From positions 1 through 49,540 of the forward strand of contig JAFARZ010000293.1 in NCBI GenBank assembly GCA_019245115.1: 49,540 nt of DNA, in the 5' to 3' direction. This document shows, piece after piece, positions 7,281 through 14,320 of this stretch. The position numbers were made by a program, and so were the translations under genes. The notes below the pieces were generated by a model. The model did no database searches, had not been told where the DNA came from, and was given only the letters and a program-made list of their open reading frames with translations. Each line of letters begins with the position of its first letter. The first letter of the stretch is position 1. The DNA comes from Streptosporangiaceae bacterium (GTDB lineage Bacteria > Actinomycetota > Actinomycetes > Streptosporangiales > Streptosporangiaceae).

Positions 7281-7874
7281 TCAGCGGAACTGGTCGATCC
7301 GGGTCCAGATCGACGGCGGATGGTCCTCGACCGGCAGCCACAGCATCGGCTGTCGGCCGTCATACCGGGCCTGGAACCCCCGGTCCCCGGGATAACGTCC
7401 TCGCCGGTCCGGCCAGACAACCTGCAAGTGGGCCGGGCGGTCGCCGAAGGCATACCCGTAATACCGGTCGGACAGCGCGAACATGCTCGTCTGCCGCCAG
7501 CTCGCGTGGACCGGGCGAATGGTCAGCGTGCACGGGCAGATCCCGTCGACATCGTCCGCGACATCGACTGGCGTCCCATCGGCGACCCGTTCGGCGATGG
7601 AATTCAAGATGATCGTCATGTGCTCGTCGGGGAGCCCGGCCATGGTGAGTTCCGGGCGGTCCTGGCTCAGCCAGAGGCCGACGGTGTACGCCCACGGTGG
7701 CGTGAACGCGTCGCTCCGCATCGTGGCGACCGACCAGCCGACCGTGCTGATATCGCCGGCGACCGCCCGCATCTGGGCTTCCGGATTGATCCCAGCCGCG
7801 AGCGCCTCGCACTCGGCGCATCGGCAGCGGTTCGGCAACGGGTTGGCGCGGCGTCTGCGTGGTGGGTTCATCAT
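7281..7874 (-). CDS. DUF4262 domain-containing protein
   Basis: Residues beginning near GWSVATMRSDAFTPPWAYTVGLWLS match the DUF4262 family, whose function is unknown. A Cys cluster (CRCAEC) lies in the basic N-terminal part. The C-terminal region ends in WTRIDQFR. The start is uncertain: adjacent ATG codons at 7874 and 7871 begin MMNPPRRRR, while upstream ATGs at 7904 and 7949 are also open; none has a clear ribosome-binding site. Neighbours give no functional clue. Confidence 0.7.
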   Translation of the reverse strand: MMNPPRRRRANPLPNRCRCAECEALAAGINPEAQMRAVAGDISTVGWSVATMRSDAFTPPWAYTVGLWLSQDRPELTMAGLPDEHMTIILNSIAERVADGTPVDVADDVDGICPCTLTIRPVHASWRQTSMFALSDRYYGYAFGDRPAHLQVVWPDRRGRYPGDRGFQARYDGRQPMLWLPVEDHPPSIWTRIDQFR

Positions 7875-7997
7875 GCTGGATACGTTACGACGAGGGTCTG
7901 ACATTTTCGGGGCCGCTCGCCGCGAAAGCTCGCACTGATTTTCTAGCATAGGGCCCGTCCCCCCGCGGCCCCTGCCTAGGGGACCGCCGCCCCCGGT

Positions 7998-8567
7998 CTA
8001 GTGCCCGGCGCGAGCCCGGAATGCCGCTGTCTTGACCCGGTTCTGGCATGAAGTTGAGCAGAACCGCCGGGTGCCGTTGCGCGAGATGTCCACGTAGACC
8101 CGGTCGCATCGGGGCGCGGTGCATACGCCGAGCCGGTCGTACAGTTCGCCGCCGAGCACGACCGCCAGGCCGGTGGCGCAGCCGGCCGCCCACCCGCTGA
8201 CCATGGAATTGTCCGCGGCGGTGAAGTGCAGGTGCCACGGCTCCCCGTCGTGTCGTTCCAGGGCGGGCCGGGCCCCGGTCCGGACCAGCATGGCGTTGAC
8301 CAGTTCGGCCGCCGAGTCGACCGACCCCGCGGCCACCGCCGCGAACACTTCCCGCAGCTCGGCGGCCACGAAGCAGAACGACGCGGCCTCCTCCCATGAC
8401 ACCTCACGTCGGCTGCCGCCCGCGCGCAACAGCGCGGTAACCGCCTCGGTGCGCGCCGAATCCTCCGGCGGCTGGTACTCGCGCCCGCGGGAGTATCCGG
8501 GCGTGAGCAGGTTCACAAGGCCGACCGTCACCTGGACCACCCTGTCAGTGTGACTGTTGAAATCCAT
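7998..8567 (-). CDS. CGNR zinc-finger protein (ABATE domain)
   Basis: A probable transcription regulator. The N-terminal ABATE-type helical domain includes VNLLTPGYSRGREY, and the C-terminal CGNR-type finger is CTAPRC then CSTSCQNR, with four Cys placed to bind zinc. The usual CGNR tetrad is here CQNR. ATG at 8567 is preferred; the frame is open upstream to another ATG at 8615. It is divergent from a methyltransferase gene, and an inverted repeat lies in the shared region. Confidence 0.8.
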   Translation of the reverse strand: MDFNSHTDRVVQVTVGLVNLLTPGYSRGREYQPPEDSARTEAVTALLRAGGSRREVSWEEAASFCFVAAELREVFAAVAAGSVDSAAELVNAMLVRTGARPALERHDGEPWHLHFTAADNSMVSGWAAGCATGLAVVLGGELYDRLGVCTAPRCDRVYVDISRNGTRRFCSTSCQNRVKTAAFRARAGH

Positions 8568-8572
8568 TTGCC

Positions 8573-8605
8573 CAGTTACAGCTCCTGTCCTTACTCTCGT
8601 AACTG
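8573..8605. promoter_or_regulatory. Inverted repeat between the divergent CGNR and methyltransferase genes
   Basis: CAGTTAC (8573-8579) and GTAACTG (8599-8605) are exact complements, and a third CAGTAAC half-site lies at 8622-8628 just before the methyltransferase ribosome-binding site. The CGNR protein is a natural candidate binder, but that is inference. Confidence 0.45.
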
Positions 8606-8644
8606 TCGAAGCCATCTTAGCCAGTAACAGGAGGCCGTAACCCC

Positions 8645-9430
8645 ATGCCGGACCTGGACCGTGCCACCGCGCAAGCCTGGATCGACCGCTGGGACCGCCA
8701 GCAGGAGGAAAACCTCCCCGACCGCGAGGAAAGGTTCACCGCGCTGATCGATGCCGTCGAAGCGGCCGTCGGCCGGGATGATCCGCTCATCCTTGACCTG
8801 GGCTGCGGCCCGGGCTCGCTGGCCATCCGGCTCCTTGACCGCATTCCGGGCGCCAATGTCATCGGCATCGACGCTGACCCGGTGACGCTCGCGCTCGGCC
8901 AGGCCGCGTACGGTGCCACATACGAGAACCTCCGCTTCATCGACTTGGACCTGCGTGTTCCCGGCTGGTCGAGCCGTCTGCCGGAGAAAGCCGACGCCGC
9001 GGTGAGCACGACCGCGCTGCACTGGCTGTACGAGCCGGAGCTGATCGCGCTGTACAAGGAACTGGCTACCGTCCTGAAGCCCGGCGGCCTGCTGCTCGAC
9101 GGCGACCACTTCCAGGTGAACGAGCGGGAGAGCCCGATCCTGGCCCGCCTCGACCGGGCCGTGCGCCAGCGGGAGAACACACGGCGATTCCCTGACGGGC
9201 ACGCCGAGAGCTGGTACGGCTGGTGGGAGGCGGTCACCGCCGATCCGCTGCTGCGCGAGTTCGCGACCGAGCGCCAGCGTCGCCGGGTCGAAGCCGGTCA
9301 TCACGATGCGGAATCGACACACCTGGCCACTCACGTCAATGCGCTCAAGGCGGCTGGCTTCGCCGAGATCGGCACCCTGTGGCAGCGCGGGGACAACCGC
9401 CTGCTCTGCGCGGCCCTCGCGGAAGCGTAA
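8645..9430 (+). CDS. Class I SAM-dependent methyltransferase
   Basis: The 261-residue protein has motif I LDLGCGPGS at 50-58, the acidic end of the second strand GIDADP near 78-83, and a motif-IV-like region DAAVSTTALHWL. This is the Methyltransf_25/11 type used for small-molecule or tRNA/protein methylation; the substrate is unknown. AGGAGG (8629-8634) lies ten bases before the ATG. It is probably co-regulated with the divergent CGNR gene. Confidence 0.88.
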   Translation: MPDLDRATAQAWIDRWDRQQEENLPDREERFTALIDAVEAAVGRDDPLILDLGCGPGSLAIRLLDRIPGANVIGIDADPVTLALGQAAYGATYENLRFIDLDLRVPGWSSRLPEKADAAVSTTALHWLYEPELIALYKELATVLKPGGLLLDGDHFQVNERESPILARLDRAVRQRENTRRFPDGHAESWYGWWEAVTADPLLREFATERQRRRVEAGHHDAESTHLATHVNALKAAGFAEIGTLWQRGDNRLLCAALAEA

Positions 9431-9514
9431 GCCGCCTGATCGCCTCGAGGCCGCCCATCCCTGACAGCCCTGCTCGGGAACCCCGGCTCGGCCGGATGAA
9501 CCCGCCCCTCAGCG

Positions 9515-9590
9515 TGACGATGGCGCCATTCATCGCGTTGAGTGGAGGATTGTCCGGTTCTAGCGACATCAATGGCGCCATCGATGTCGT
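9515..9590 (+). repeat. Family B double-palindrome element, copy 1
   Basis: Two ATGGCGCCAT palindromes start at 9520 and 9572, 52 bases apart. The right one is embedded in a 24-bp dyad (9565-9588) running from GACATC to GATGTC with one mismatch. The middle has GGATTGTCCGGTTC. Copy 2 at 25466-25541 has identical spacing and a perfect right dyad. A short ORF starting MAPFIAL runs through both, but its substitutions do not favour synonymous sites. Confidence 0.75.
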
Positions 9591-9662
9591 CAGCGCGTAG
9601 TGACGGCCGCGGGCCGATTTGTCAGGATCTGACCGCTATGTGACGGCGGCTGCGGTGGACGA

Positions 9663-9741
9663 CACGGAGGAAAAGAGCTTCGCGGAGGATAGGGCGCCGG
9701 TTTCCGGCGCCTCTTCTTCCAGAACGCTCTTTTCTTCCGCG
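9663..9741. repeat. Family A nested-hairpin element, copy 2
   Basis: Arms CACGGAGGAAAAGAGC (9663-9678) and GCTCTTTTCTTCCGCG (9726-9741) enclose 47 bases, exactly as in copy 1 (71-150). The inner hairpin here is perfect: GGCGCCGG (9693-9700), loop TTT, CCGGCGCC (9704-9711). It lies in the intergenic stretch between the methyltransferase gene and a small membrane-protein gene. Confidence 0.75.
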
Positions 9742-9878
9742 AGATGGCCGACCCAGTGCCCACTATGTGGCGATTTGCACAGTTCGCCAGGCGGCCAGCG
9801 CATTGCCGCAAAAGCTGACATGCCGGAAATGTCCCACATGTCGCAAACGCAAACGCCGTGACCTAACGACCCATGATC

Positions 9879-10259
9879 TCAGTGACGGCGCGCGTAGGCG
9901 ACGTTGATGATCCCGATCACGATCCAGATCAGCGCGACCAGCGCTCCCGATGGGGCGCTGTTGGCCTGGTAACTAGGGTGCAGCACGACGCCGGTCGCTC
10001 CGACGGCGAGCCCCATCGAGCCCAGCGCCAGCATCACGTGACCGAACCCCAGCCGCCCCTGGGCCTGAGCGCGCTGCGCCCGCCACTGCCGAGGCGGGGG
10101 CATCATCTCCCGCGCGTATGCGTTCAGCTGAGTCTCGACCCGCCGGTCGATCTCCTCGCCGATGCGCTCGACAAGGCCCTCGGCCACCGCGGTGTCATAT
10201 TTTGGTCCCAGATCGCGGTGCGCCCCCGCGGAAGCCCTGATTTCCTCGCTGATGCTCAC
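9879..10259 (-). CDS. Small integral membrane protein, function unknown
   Basis: A 126-residue protein. The amphipathic N-terminal part, with SAGAHRDLGPKYDTAVAEGL then VERIGEEIDRRVETQL, is a pattern common to short actinobacterial membrane proteins. Two hydrophobic segments follow (HVMLALGSMGLAVGATGVV and ALVALIWIVIGIINVAY). The start is a GTG at 10259. I do not recognise a function; no partner is evident from the neighbours. Confidence 0.65.
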   Translation of the reverse strand: MSISEEIRASAGAHRDLGPKYDTAVAEGLVERIGEEIDRRVETQLNAYAREMMPPPRQWRAQRAQAQGRLGFGHVMLALGSMGLAVGATGVVLHPSYQANSAPSGALVALIWIVIGIINVAYARRH

Positions 10260-10376
10260 GCGGTAACGCTAACCGTAGCCGCACGTCGCGGGCACTGGTG
10301 CTAGCACCCGGATTGTCCCTACCGCTGGCACCATCAGGGACTGGCACACTGTTTTACGATTGGTCGGAGGGTGCCG

Positions 10377-12371
10377 ATGGATGTAGCAACTGAGTTCACT
10401 GCCGAGAGCGAGCCGTGTGTTCTGCTCAAACTGGGCGAAATCGTGCTCAAGGGGCGGAACCGCCAGCAATTCGATCACATCCTCCAGGGCAACATCCGGA
10501 CCGCCGTCCGAGACACGGGAGTACCGGTCGGACTCCGGCAGCGAGACGGCGTGATCGTGCTGCGGGTCACCGACGGCCCGGACCGCGGTCAGCCCGAATG
10601 GGCGAAGGCGGCGGATCACATCGCCGAGCGAGTCCGTGACGTCCCTGGCATCGCCCGGGTATGCCGCCCGGCTCGGGTCCCGAAGACGCCCGAAGCCGCG
10701 GTAGCCGCCGCCGTCGCGGCGACGGCGCGAACCAAGGGCGCGTTCGCGGTGCGCGCCCGGCGACGCGACAAGCGCTTCCCGGTCACCTCCACCGAACTCG
10801 CCGTCCTGATCGGCCGCGAGATCCAGCGGGCGCACGGCCTGCCGGTTAACCTGAGGCGCCCCGACACCGAGGTCTTCGTCGAGGTCGACGAGGATGAGGT
10901 GTTCGTGTACACGCAGGGGATGGCGGGCCAGGGCGGCCTCCCGGTAGGTATGAGCGGTCGCGCCGTCGTGCTGATGTCCGGCGGCATCGACTCCCCGGTG
11001 GCGGCCTACCGGATGATGCGGCGTGGCATGCGCTGTTTCTTCCTGCATTTCTCCGGGATGCCGCTTACCGGCCCCGAGTCGATCTACAAGGCCTACGCGC
11101 TGGTCCGTGGCCTCGACCGGTTCCAGGGCGGATCGCGGTTGTTCGTGGTCCCGTTCGGCAAGGCGCAGCAGGCGCTGGCTTCCTCGGGCGCGGATCGCCT
11201 GCAGATCATGGCTCAACGGCGGCTGATGCTCAAGACCGGCGCCGCGCTGGCCAAGCGACTGGGCGGAGCGGCGCTGGTGACCGGTGACTCACTCGGCCAG
11301 GTCAGCAGCCAGACCCTCCCCAACATCACGGCGCTCGATGACGCCGTCCGGCTGCCTATCCTGCGCCCGCTGATCGGCTGGGACAAGACCGAGATCATGG
11401 CCGAGGCCCGCCGCATCCGCACCCTGGCCATCTCCGAACTTCCCGACCAGGATTGCTGCACGCTGCTGACGCCCCGTCGCGTGGAGACCAAGGCCCGGAT
11501 ATCGGATCTCCGCCGCCTGGAATCCCGCCTGGACGCCGAGGACCTCGCCGAAGAACTGGCCCTCACCGCCCAGGAATATAGACAAGAAACCCCATTATCG
11601 CGAACGGCGGTGGCTCACCCGTCCGCACAGCGGTCAGGCGGAGGCGGCCGGCGGCTCACCCTTGGTGTCCTCGATGCCCAGCTTCGCCTCGATCGCGGCC
11701 AGCCGCCGGTTGATGATCCGCAGCTGCCCGGCGATCTCCTCCAGCGCGGCCGCCGATGGGCGCACCCGCAGCGAGGCGGCCCTGAGACCGGGGAAAGCCG
11801 TCCCCCCGGACTCCTGCGGCAGACGGCCCTCGCCACCCCTCGGTTCGAGCAGGTGGGCGACCTGCTGCCGGGCCCGCTCGAGGGTGACGCCGTTCGCGAT
11901 AAGCACCTGCCCCGCGATGCCATCGCTCTCATGGAGGAGGCCGAGCAGGATGTGCTCGGTGCCGATGTAGCCGCTTTTGAGCCGCACCGACTCGCGCAGG
12001 GCCTCCTCGAGCGTCTTCTTCGCACGGGGCGTGAACGGAATATGCCCGGACTGCTGCTCCGCCTCTTGCCCGCGGCCGATGATGGCCATGACCTCGTCGC
12101 TGAGCGCGTCCAGGTCGATGTGCAGCGACCGGAGCGTCTTCACCCCGAGGCCCTCGCCCAGACGGATGAGGCCGAGCAGGATATGCTCCGTGCCGATGTA
12201 ATTGTGATGCAGCCCTCTGGCTTCTTCCTGGGCCACGACTACCACCCGCCGCGCCCGGTCGGTAAACCGCTCAAACATCCTCCCAGTTTCCACCCCGTCC
12301 AGACATCGGGGAAATATCGGGAGACATATGTCTCCCGCGGCGAGCGAAGCGAGCTTCGCGGACCCTCCTGA
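10377..12371 (+). CDS. thiI: tRNA 4-thiouridine synthetase ThiI with a readthrough tail
   Basis: ThiI activates tRNA uridine-8 with ATP and transfers sulfur; in many bacteria it also serves thiazole synthesis. The N-terminal ferredoxin-like and THUMP domains (about 1-180) precede the PP-loop SGGIDS (201-206) and a DCCTLLTPRR segment with Cys360/361. As in other actinobacteria there is no rhodanese domain. The ATG at 10377 is chosen because GGAGG lies six bases upstream; an earlier GTG at 10371 touches it. Conserved sequence ends near residue 408 (about 11600), yet no stop occurs until 12371. The last roughly 255 codons are antisense to the convergent Clp-domain gene and end inside a repeat, so they are probably not original ThiI sequence. 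Confidence 0.85.
   Translation: MDVATEFTAESEPCVLLKLGEIVLKGRNRQQFDHILQGNIRTAVRDTGVPVGLRQRDGVIVLRVTDGPDRGQPEWAKAADHIAERVRDVPGIARVCRPARVPKTPEAAVAAAVAATARTKGAFAVRARRRDKRFPVTSTELAVLIGREIQRAHGLPVNLRRPDTEVFVEVDEDEVFVYTQGMAGQGGLPVGMSGRAVVLMSGGIDSPVAAYRMMRRGMRCFFLHFSGMPLTGPESIYKAYALVRGLDRFQGGSRLFVVPFGKAQQALASSGADRLQIMAQRRLMLKTGAALAKRLGGAALVTGDSLGQVSSQTLPNITALDDAVRLPILRPLIGWDKTEIMAEARRIRTLAISELPDQDCCTLLTPRRVETKARISDLRRLESRLDAEDLAEELALTAQEYRQETPLSRTAVAHPSAQRSGGGGRRLTLGVLDAQLRLDRGQPPVDDPQLPGDLLQRGRRWAHPQRGGPETGESRPPGLLRQTALATPRFEQVGDLLPGPLEGDAVRDKHLPRDAIALMEEAEQDVLGADVAAFEPHRLAQGLLERLLRTGRERNMPGLLLRLLPAADDGHDLVAERVQVDVQRPERLHPEALAQTDEAEQDMLRADVIVMQPSGFFLGHDYHPPRPVGKPLKHPPSFHPVQTSGKYRETYVSRGERSELRGPS
11634..12278 (-). 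CDS. ClpC N-terminal-domain protein (no ATPase)
   Basis: A 214-residue protein with two Clp_N repeats, each carrying YIGTEHILLGL, and a start typical of ClpC (MFERFTDRARRVVVVAQEEA). It lacks any AAA+ module. In ClpC this domain binds adaptors and substrates, so the protein may be an adaptor or decoy; that is inference. A predicted coiled segment (ALEEIAGQLRIINRRLAAIEAKL) is near the C-terminus. ATG at 12278 is the family start; GGGAGG lies directly before it, so initiation at an upstream GTG (12293) is possible. It lies downstream of the DAHP synthase gene, separated by a family D repeat. Confidence 0.85.
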   Translation of the reverse strand: MFERFTDRARRVVVVAQEEARGLHHNYIGTEHILLGLIRLGEGLGVKTLRSLHIDLDALSDEVMAIIGRGQEAEQQSGHIPFTPRAKKTLEEALRESVRLKSGYIGTEHILLGLLHESDGIAGQVLIANGVTLERARQQVAHLLEPRGGEGRLPQESGGTAFPGLRAASLRVRPSAAALEEIAGQLRIINRRLAAIEAKLGIEDTKGEPPAASA

Positions 12372-12613
12372 AGCAACCGGGACGAGGGTCTCCCGCATTA
12401 ACCCCCCCGGAGCAACCGGGACGAGGGTCTCCCGCATTAACCCCACCGAAGCAACCGGGACGAGGGTCAGCCCCCGCGGCGAGCGCAGCGAGCTTCGCGG
12501 GTCGCCTGGCCGCGAGGGGCCCGGAGGGCCCTTCCGGCCAGGTGACACTAACGGCGAGAAGCGGCGCGAACGGGGGGCCTGGGGGGTTGGTTTATACCCC
12601 CCAGAAGATACAG
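12334..12613 (+). repeat. Family D module, copy 1, with an internal 39-bp tandem repeat
   Basis: Two copies of CGGCGAGCG(A/C)AGCGAGCTTCGC (about 12338-12358 and 12477-12497) flank a 39-bp tandem array (units at 12372, 12411 and a partial at 12450, each starting AGCAACCGGGACGAGGGTC). Next come a GGCC-flanked hairpin (12507-12540) and a hairpin with CTGGGGGG (12579-12586), loop TTGGTTTATA and CCCCCCAG (12597-12604). The same three parts in the same order form copy 2 at the end of pyrR. The last codons and stop of the DAHP synthase gene lie inside it. Confidence 0.8.
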
Positions 12614-13621
12614 CGTTCTTCCGACCAGCGGGGACAAGTGGGCGGCGACGCTGGCCAGCTCACGGAGGTCGGATTCGACCAGTGCCTGCGGGCCGTCGCA
12701 CAGCGCGGCCTCCGGGTGCGGGTGCACGTCGACGATGATGCCGTCGGCGCCCACGGCGATCGCGGCGCGGGACAGCGGGAGGACAAGGTCGCGTCGTCCG
12801 CCGGAGTGCGACGGGTCCACGATCACCGGAAGGTGCGAGAGCCGCTGGGCGACCGGCACGGCGCTGATGTCCAGCGTGTTCCTCGTCGCTTTCTCGAACG
12901 TGCGGATGCCGCGCTCGCACAGCACGATGTCGAGGTTGCCGCGCTGGGCGATGTACTCCGCGGCCATCAGCCATTCCTCGATGGTGGCGTTCATGCCGCG
13001 CTTGAGCATGACCGGCTTGCCCACGCCGCCGACCGCCTGTAGCAGCGGGAAGTTCTGCATGTTGCGGGTGCCGACCTGGAGCATGTCGGCGTAGCTTGCC
13101 ACCAGTTCCACGTCGCTGGGGTCGACCACCTCGGTGACGATCGGCAGGCCGGTCTCGGCGCGTACGTCGGCCAGGATCTTCAGGCCCGCTTCGCCCAGCC
13201 CCTGGAATGCGTACGGGGAACTGCGCGGCTTGTAGGCGCCACCGCGCAGCAGCGACGCCCCGGCCGCCCGCGCCATCAGGGCCGATGCCAGTGTCTGCTC
13301 CGCGGTTTCCACCGCGCACGGTCCGGCGATGACGGTCAGCGTGTCCGGGCCGATGGGCACGCCCGCGACCCGGATCACCGAGCGCTCCCGGTGATGCTCC
13401 CTGCTCACCAGCTTGTACGGGGCGGAGATCCGCACCACGTCGCTGACTCCCGGCAAGGATCGCAGGTTCAGCGTGCTGAAATGCTCGACATCGCCGACCA
13501 GTCCGACGATCGTCCGGGTCACGCCCCTGCTGACGAAGGCGTCGCCACCCGCCGCGCGCACCAGGTCGACGACGCCATCGATTTCCTGTTCTCCGGCCTC
13601 CGCGGCCATCACTACCACCAT
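12548..13621 (-). CDS. aroF: 3-deoxy-7-phosphoheptulonate (DAHP) synthase, type I beta
   Basis: First enzyme of the shikimate pathway, joining phosphoenolpyruvate and erythrose 4-phosphate. Residues 1-70 form the ferredoxin-like regulatory domain (MVVVMAAEAGEQEIDGVVDL). The barrel includes VIAGPCAVE, GGAYKPRSSPYAFQG, MLQVGTRNMQNF, VMLKRGM, CERGIRTFE and VIVDPSHSGG, the known substrate and metal sites. AAGGAGG lies seven bases before the ATG at 13621. The last about 18 residues, after LYLL, come from a family D repeat. Upstream are a leader peptide and terminator that indicate attenuation by aromatic amino acids. The gene order DAHP synthase-kinase-Rv2175c homologue matches the mycobacterial aroG-pknL-Rv2175c region. 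Confidence 0.93.
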   Translation of the reverse strand: MVVVMAAEAGEQEIDGVVDLVRAAGGDAFVSRGVTRTIVGLVGDVEHFSTLNLRSLPGVSDVVRISAPYKLVSREHHRERSVIRVAGVPIGPDTLTVIAGPCAVETAEQTLASALMARAAGASLLRGGAYKPRSSPYAFQGLGEAGLKILADVRAETGLPIVTEVVDPSDVELVASYADMLQVGTRNMQNFPLLQAVGGVGKPVMLKRGMNATIEEWLMAAEYIAQRGNLDIVLCERGIRTFEKATRNTLDISAVPVAQRLSHLPVIVDPSHSGGRRDLVLPLSRAAIAVGADGIIVDVHPHPEAALCDGPQALVESDLRELASVAAHLSPLVGRTLYLLGGINQPPRPPVRAASRR

Positions 13622-13641
13622 CGTTCCGCCTCCTTACACAC

Positions 13642-13668
13642 AAAAAACCCCGGGCCGCTGGCCCGGGG
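13642..13668 (-). terminator. Attenuator terminator upstream of DAHP synthase
   Basis: Read on the minus strand, CCCCGGGCC, loop AGC and GGCCCGGGG are followed by six T. This is a nine-base-pair, perfect Rho-independent terminator placed only 20 bases before the DAHP synthase start and 17 bases after the leader-peptide stop. Its position inside the leader shows it can stop transcription before the structural gene. Bases 13735-13741 in the leader are complementary to seven bases of the 5' arm and could form an antiterminator. Confidence 0.9.
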
Positions 13669-13685
13669 CTCCTAGGTCGTCTGCG

Positions 13686-13775
13686 TCAGTGTTGCTCCGT
13701 CTGGGGCAAGGTCTGGCGGGCGACCGTCCGGGAACCGGGCCGGTAGCCAAACCAAAACCAGAACTGCTGGCGCAT
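13686..13775 (-). CDS. Aromatic leader peptide controlling DAHP synthase
   Basis: A 29-residue ORF beginning MRQQFWFWFGYRPGSR. Codons 5-11 read Phe-Trp-Phe-Trp-Phe-Gly-Tyr, six aromatic codons in seven, just upstream of a terminator and the first gene of aromatic biosynthesis. This is the classic arrangement for ribosome-mediated attenuation: scarcity of charged tRNA for Trp, Phe or Tyr stalls the ribosome and lets the terminator be bypassed. TATCGT (13783-13788) lies seven bases before the ATG, so the leader may be translated from a leaderless transcript start. No known function beyond translation is implied. Confidence 0.85.
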   Translation of the reverse strand: MRQQFWFWFGYRPGSRTVARQTLPQTEQH

Positions 13776-13960
13776 GGCACACACGATACCGCATGCCCCT
13801 GGCCCGCGCCCGCCCCGCGGAAGATTAGAGCCCTCCGGAAGGAAAGGCTTCGGAAACCGGTGCCCAAAGCTCCGCAAGGCTCCAATCCTCCATGTCCACC
13901 CGGACCCGGTCGGCTTATTCAGGGCGCTAGGCGTGTTCAGGAAGTGGGCCGGGGTGGATG

Positions 13961-14025
13961 CATTAGGGATGGTTGGCGCAACGTACCCCTCCCAAGGGGA
14001 TGGTTGGCGCAACGTGCCCCTAATG
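13961..14025. repeat. Paired direct repeat inside an inverted repeat
   Basis: CATTAGGG (13961-13968) and CCCTAATG (14018-14025) flank two direct copies (13966-13990 and 13997-14021) of a 25-bp unit beginning GGGATGGTTGGCGCAACGT, differing at one base. It lies about 190 bases upstream of the aromatic leader peptide, between the kinase and DAHP synthase genes. Nothing coding is recognisable in 13789-14160 otherwise. It could be a mobile remnant or a binding array. Confidence 0.7.
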
Positions 14026-14149
14026 GGCGCCCGGCCGGCCAAGTTTGCGCACTTCTTAGAGATCGCGCCCACCTCCCAGGAGTCCGCGAATTAGCCGACA
14101 ACATCCATCCGTGACCGAAACTGGACATATACCGAAATATCCGGTGAGT

Positions 14150-14320
14150 GGTGGGTCCGGGCGCGGGGGGTCCGGCGCGGGAATGGTGGGTGCGGGCGCG
14201 GGGGTGGTGAGGGAAAGAGGGGCGGGTGCGGGCGCGGGGTGGTGAGGGAAAGACGGGCGGGTGCGGGCACGGGGTGGTGCTGAAGGTTCGGTGGGAGAAG
14301 AGGGAGTGGGGGAGTGGGGG
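14150..14320. repeat. G-rich degenerate tandem repeat downstream of the kinase gene
   Basis: The plus strand repeats the pattern GGTGCGGGCGCGGGGTGGTG with GAGGGAAAG spacers about three times with a period near 37 bases. It starts directly after the kinase stop codon on the minus strand, so kinase mRNA would end in a C-rich tract. The runs of G on the plus strand could form quadruplexes. There is no gene here. Confidence 0.6.

Noticed and set aside
9520..9600. Small conserved protein starting MAPFIAL in both family B copies
   Set aside because: Five of seven codon differences change the amino acid, there is no ribosome-binding site, the frames end differently, and palindromy explains the conservation better.
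12370..12472. Possible CRISPR array in the 39-bp tandem repeat
   Set aside because: Units are contiguous with no unique spacers, only three occur, and there are no cas genes in the window.
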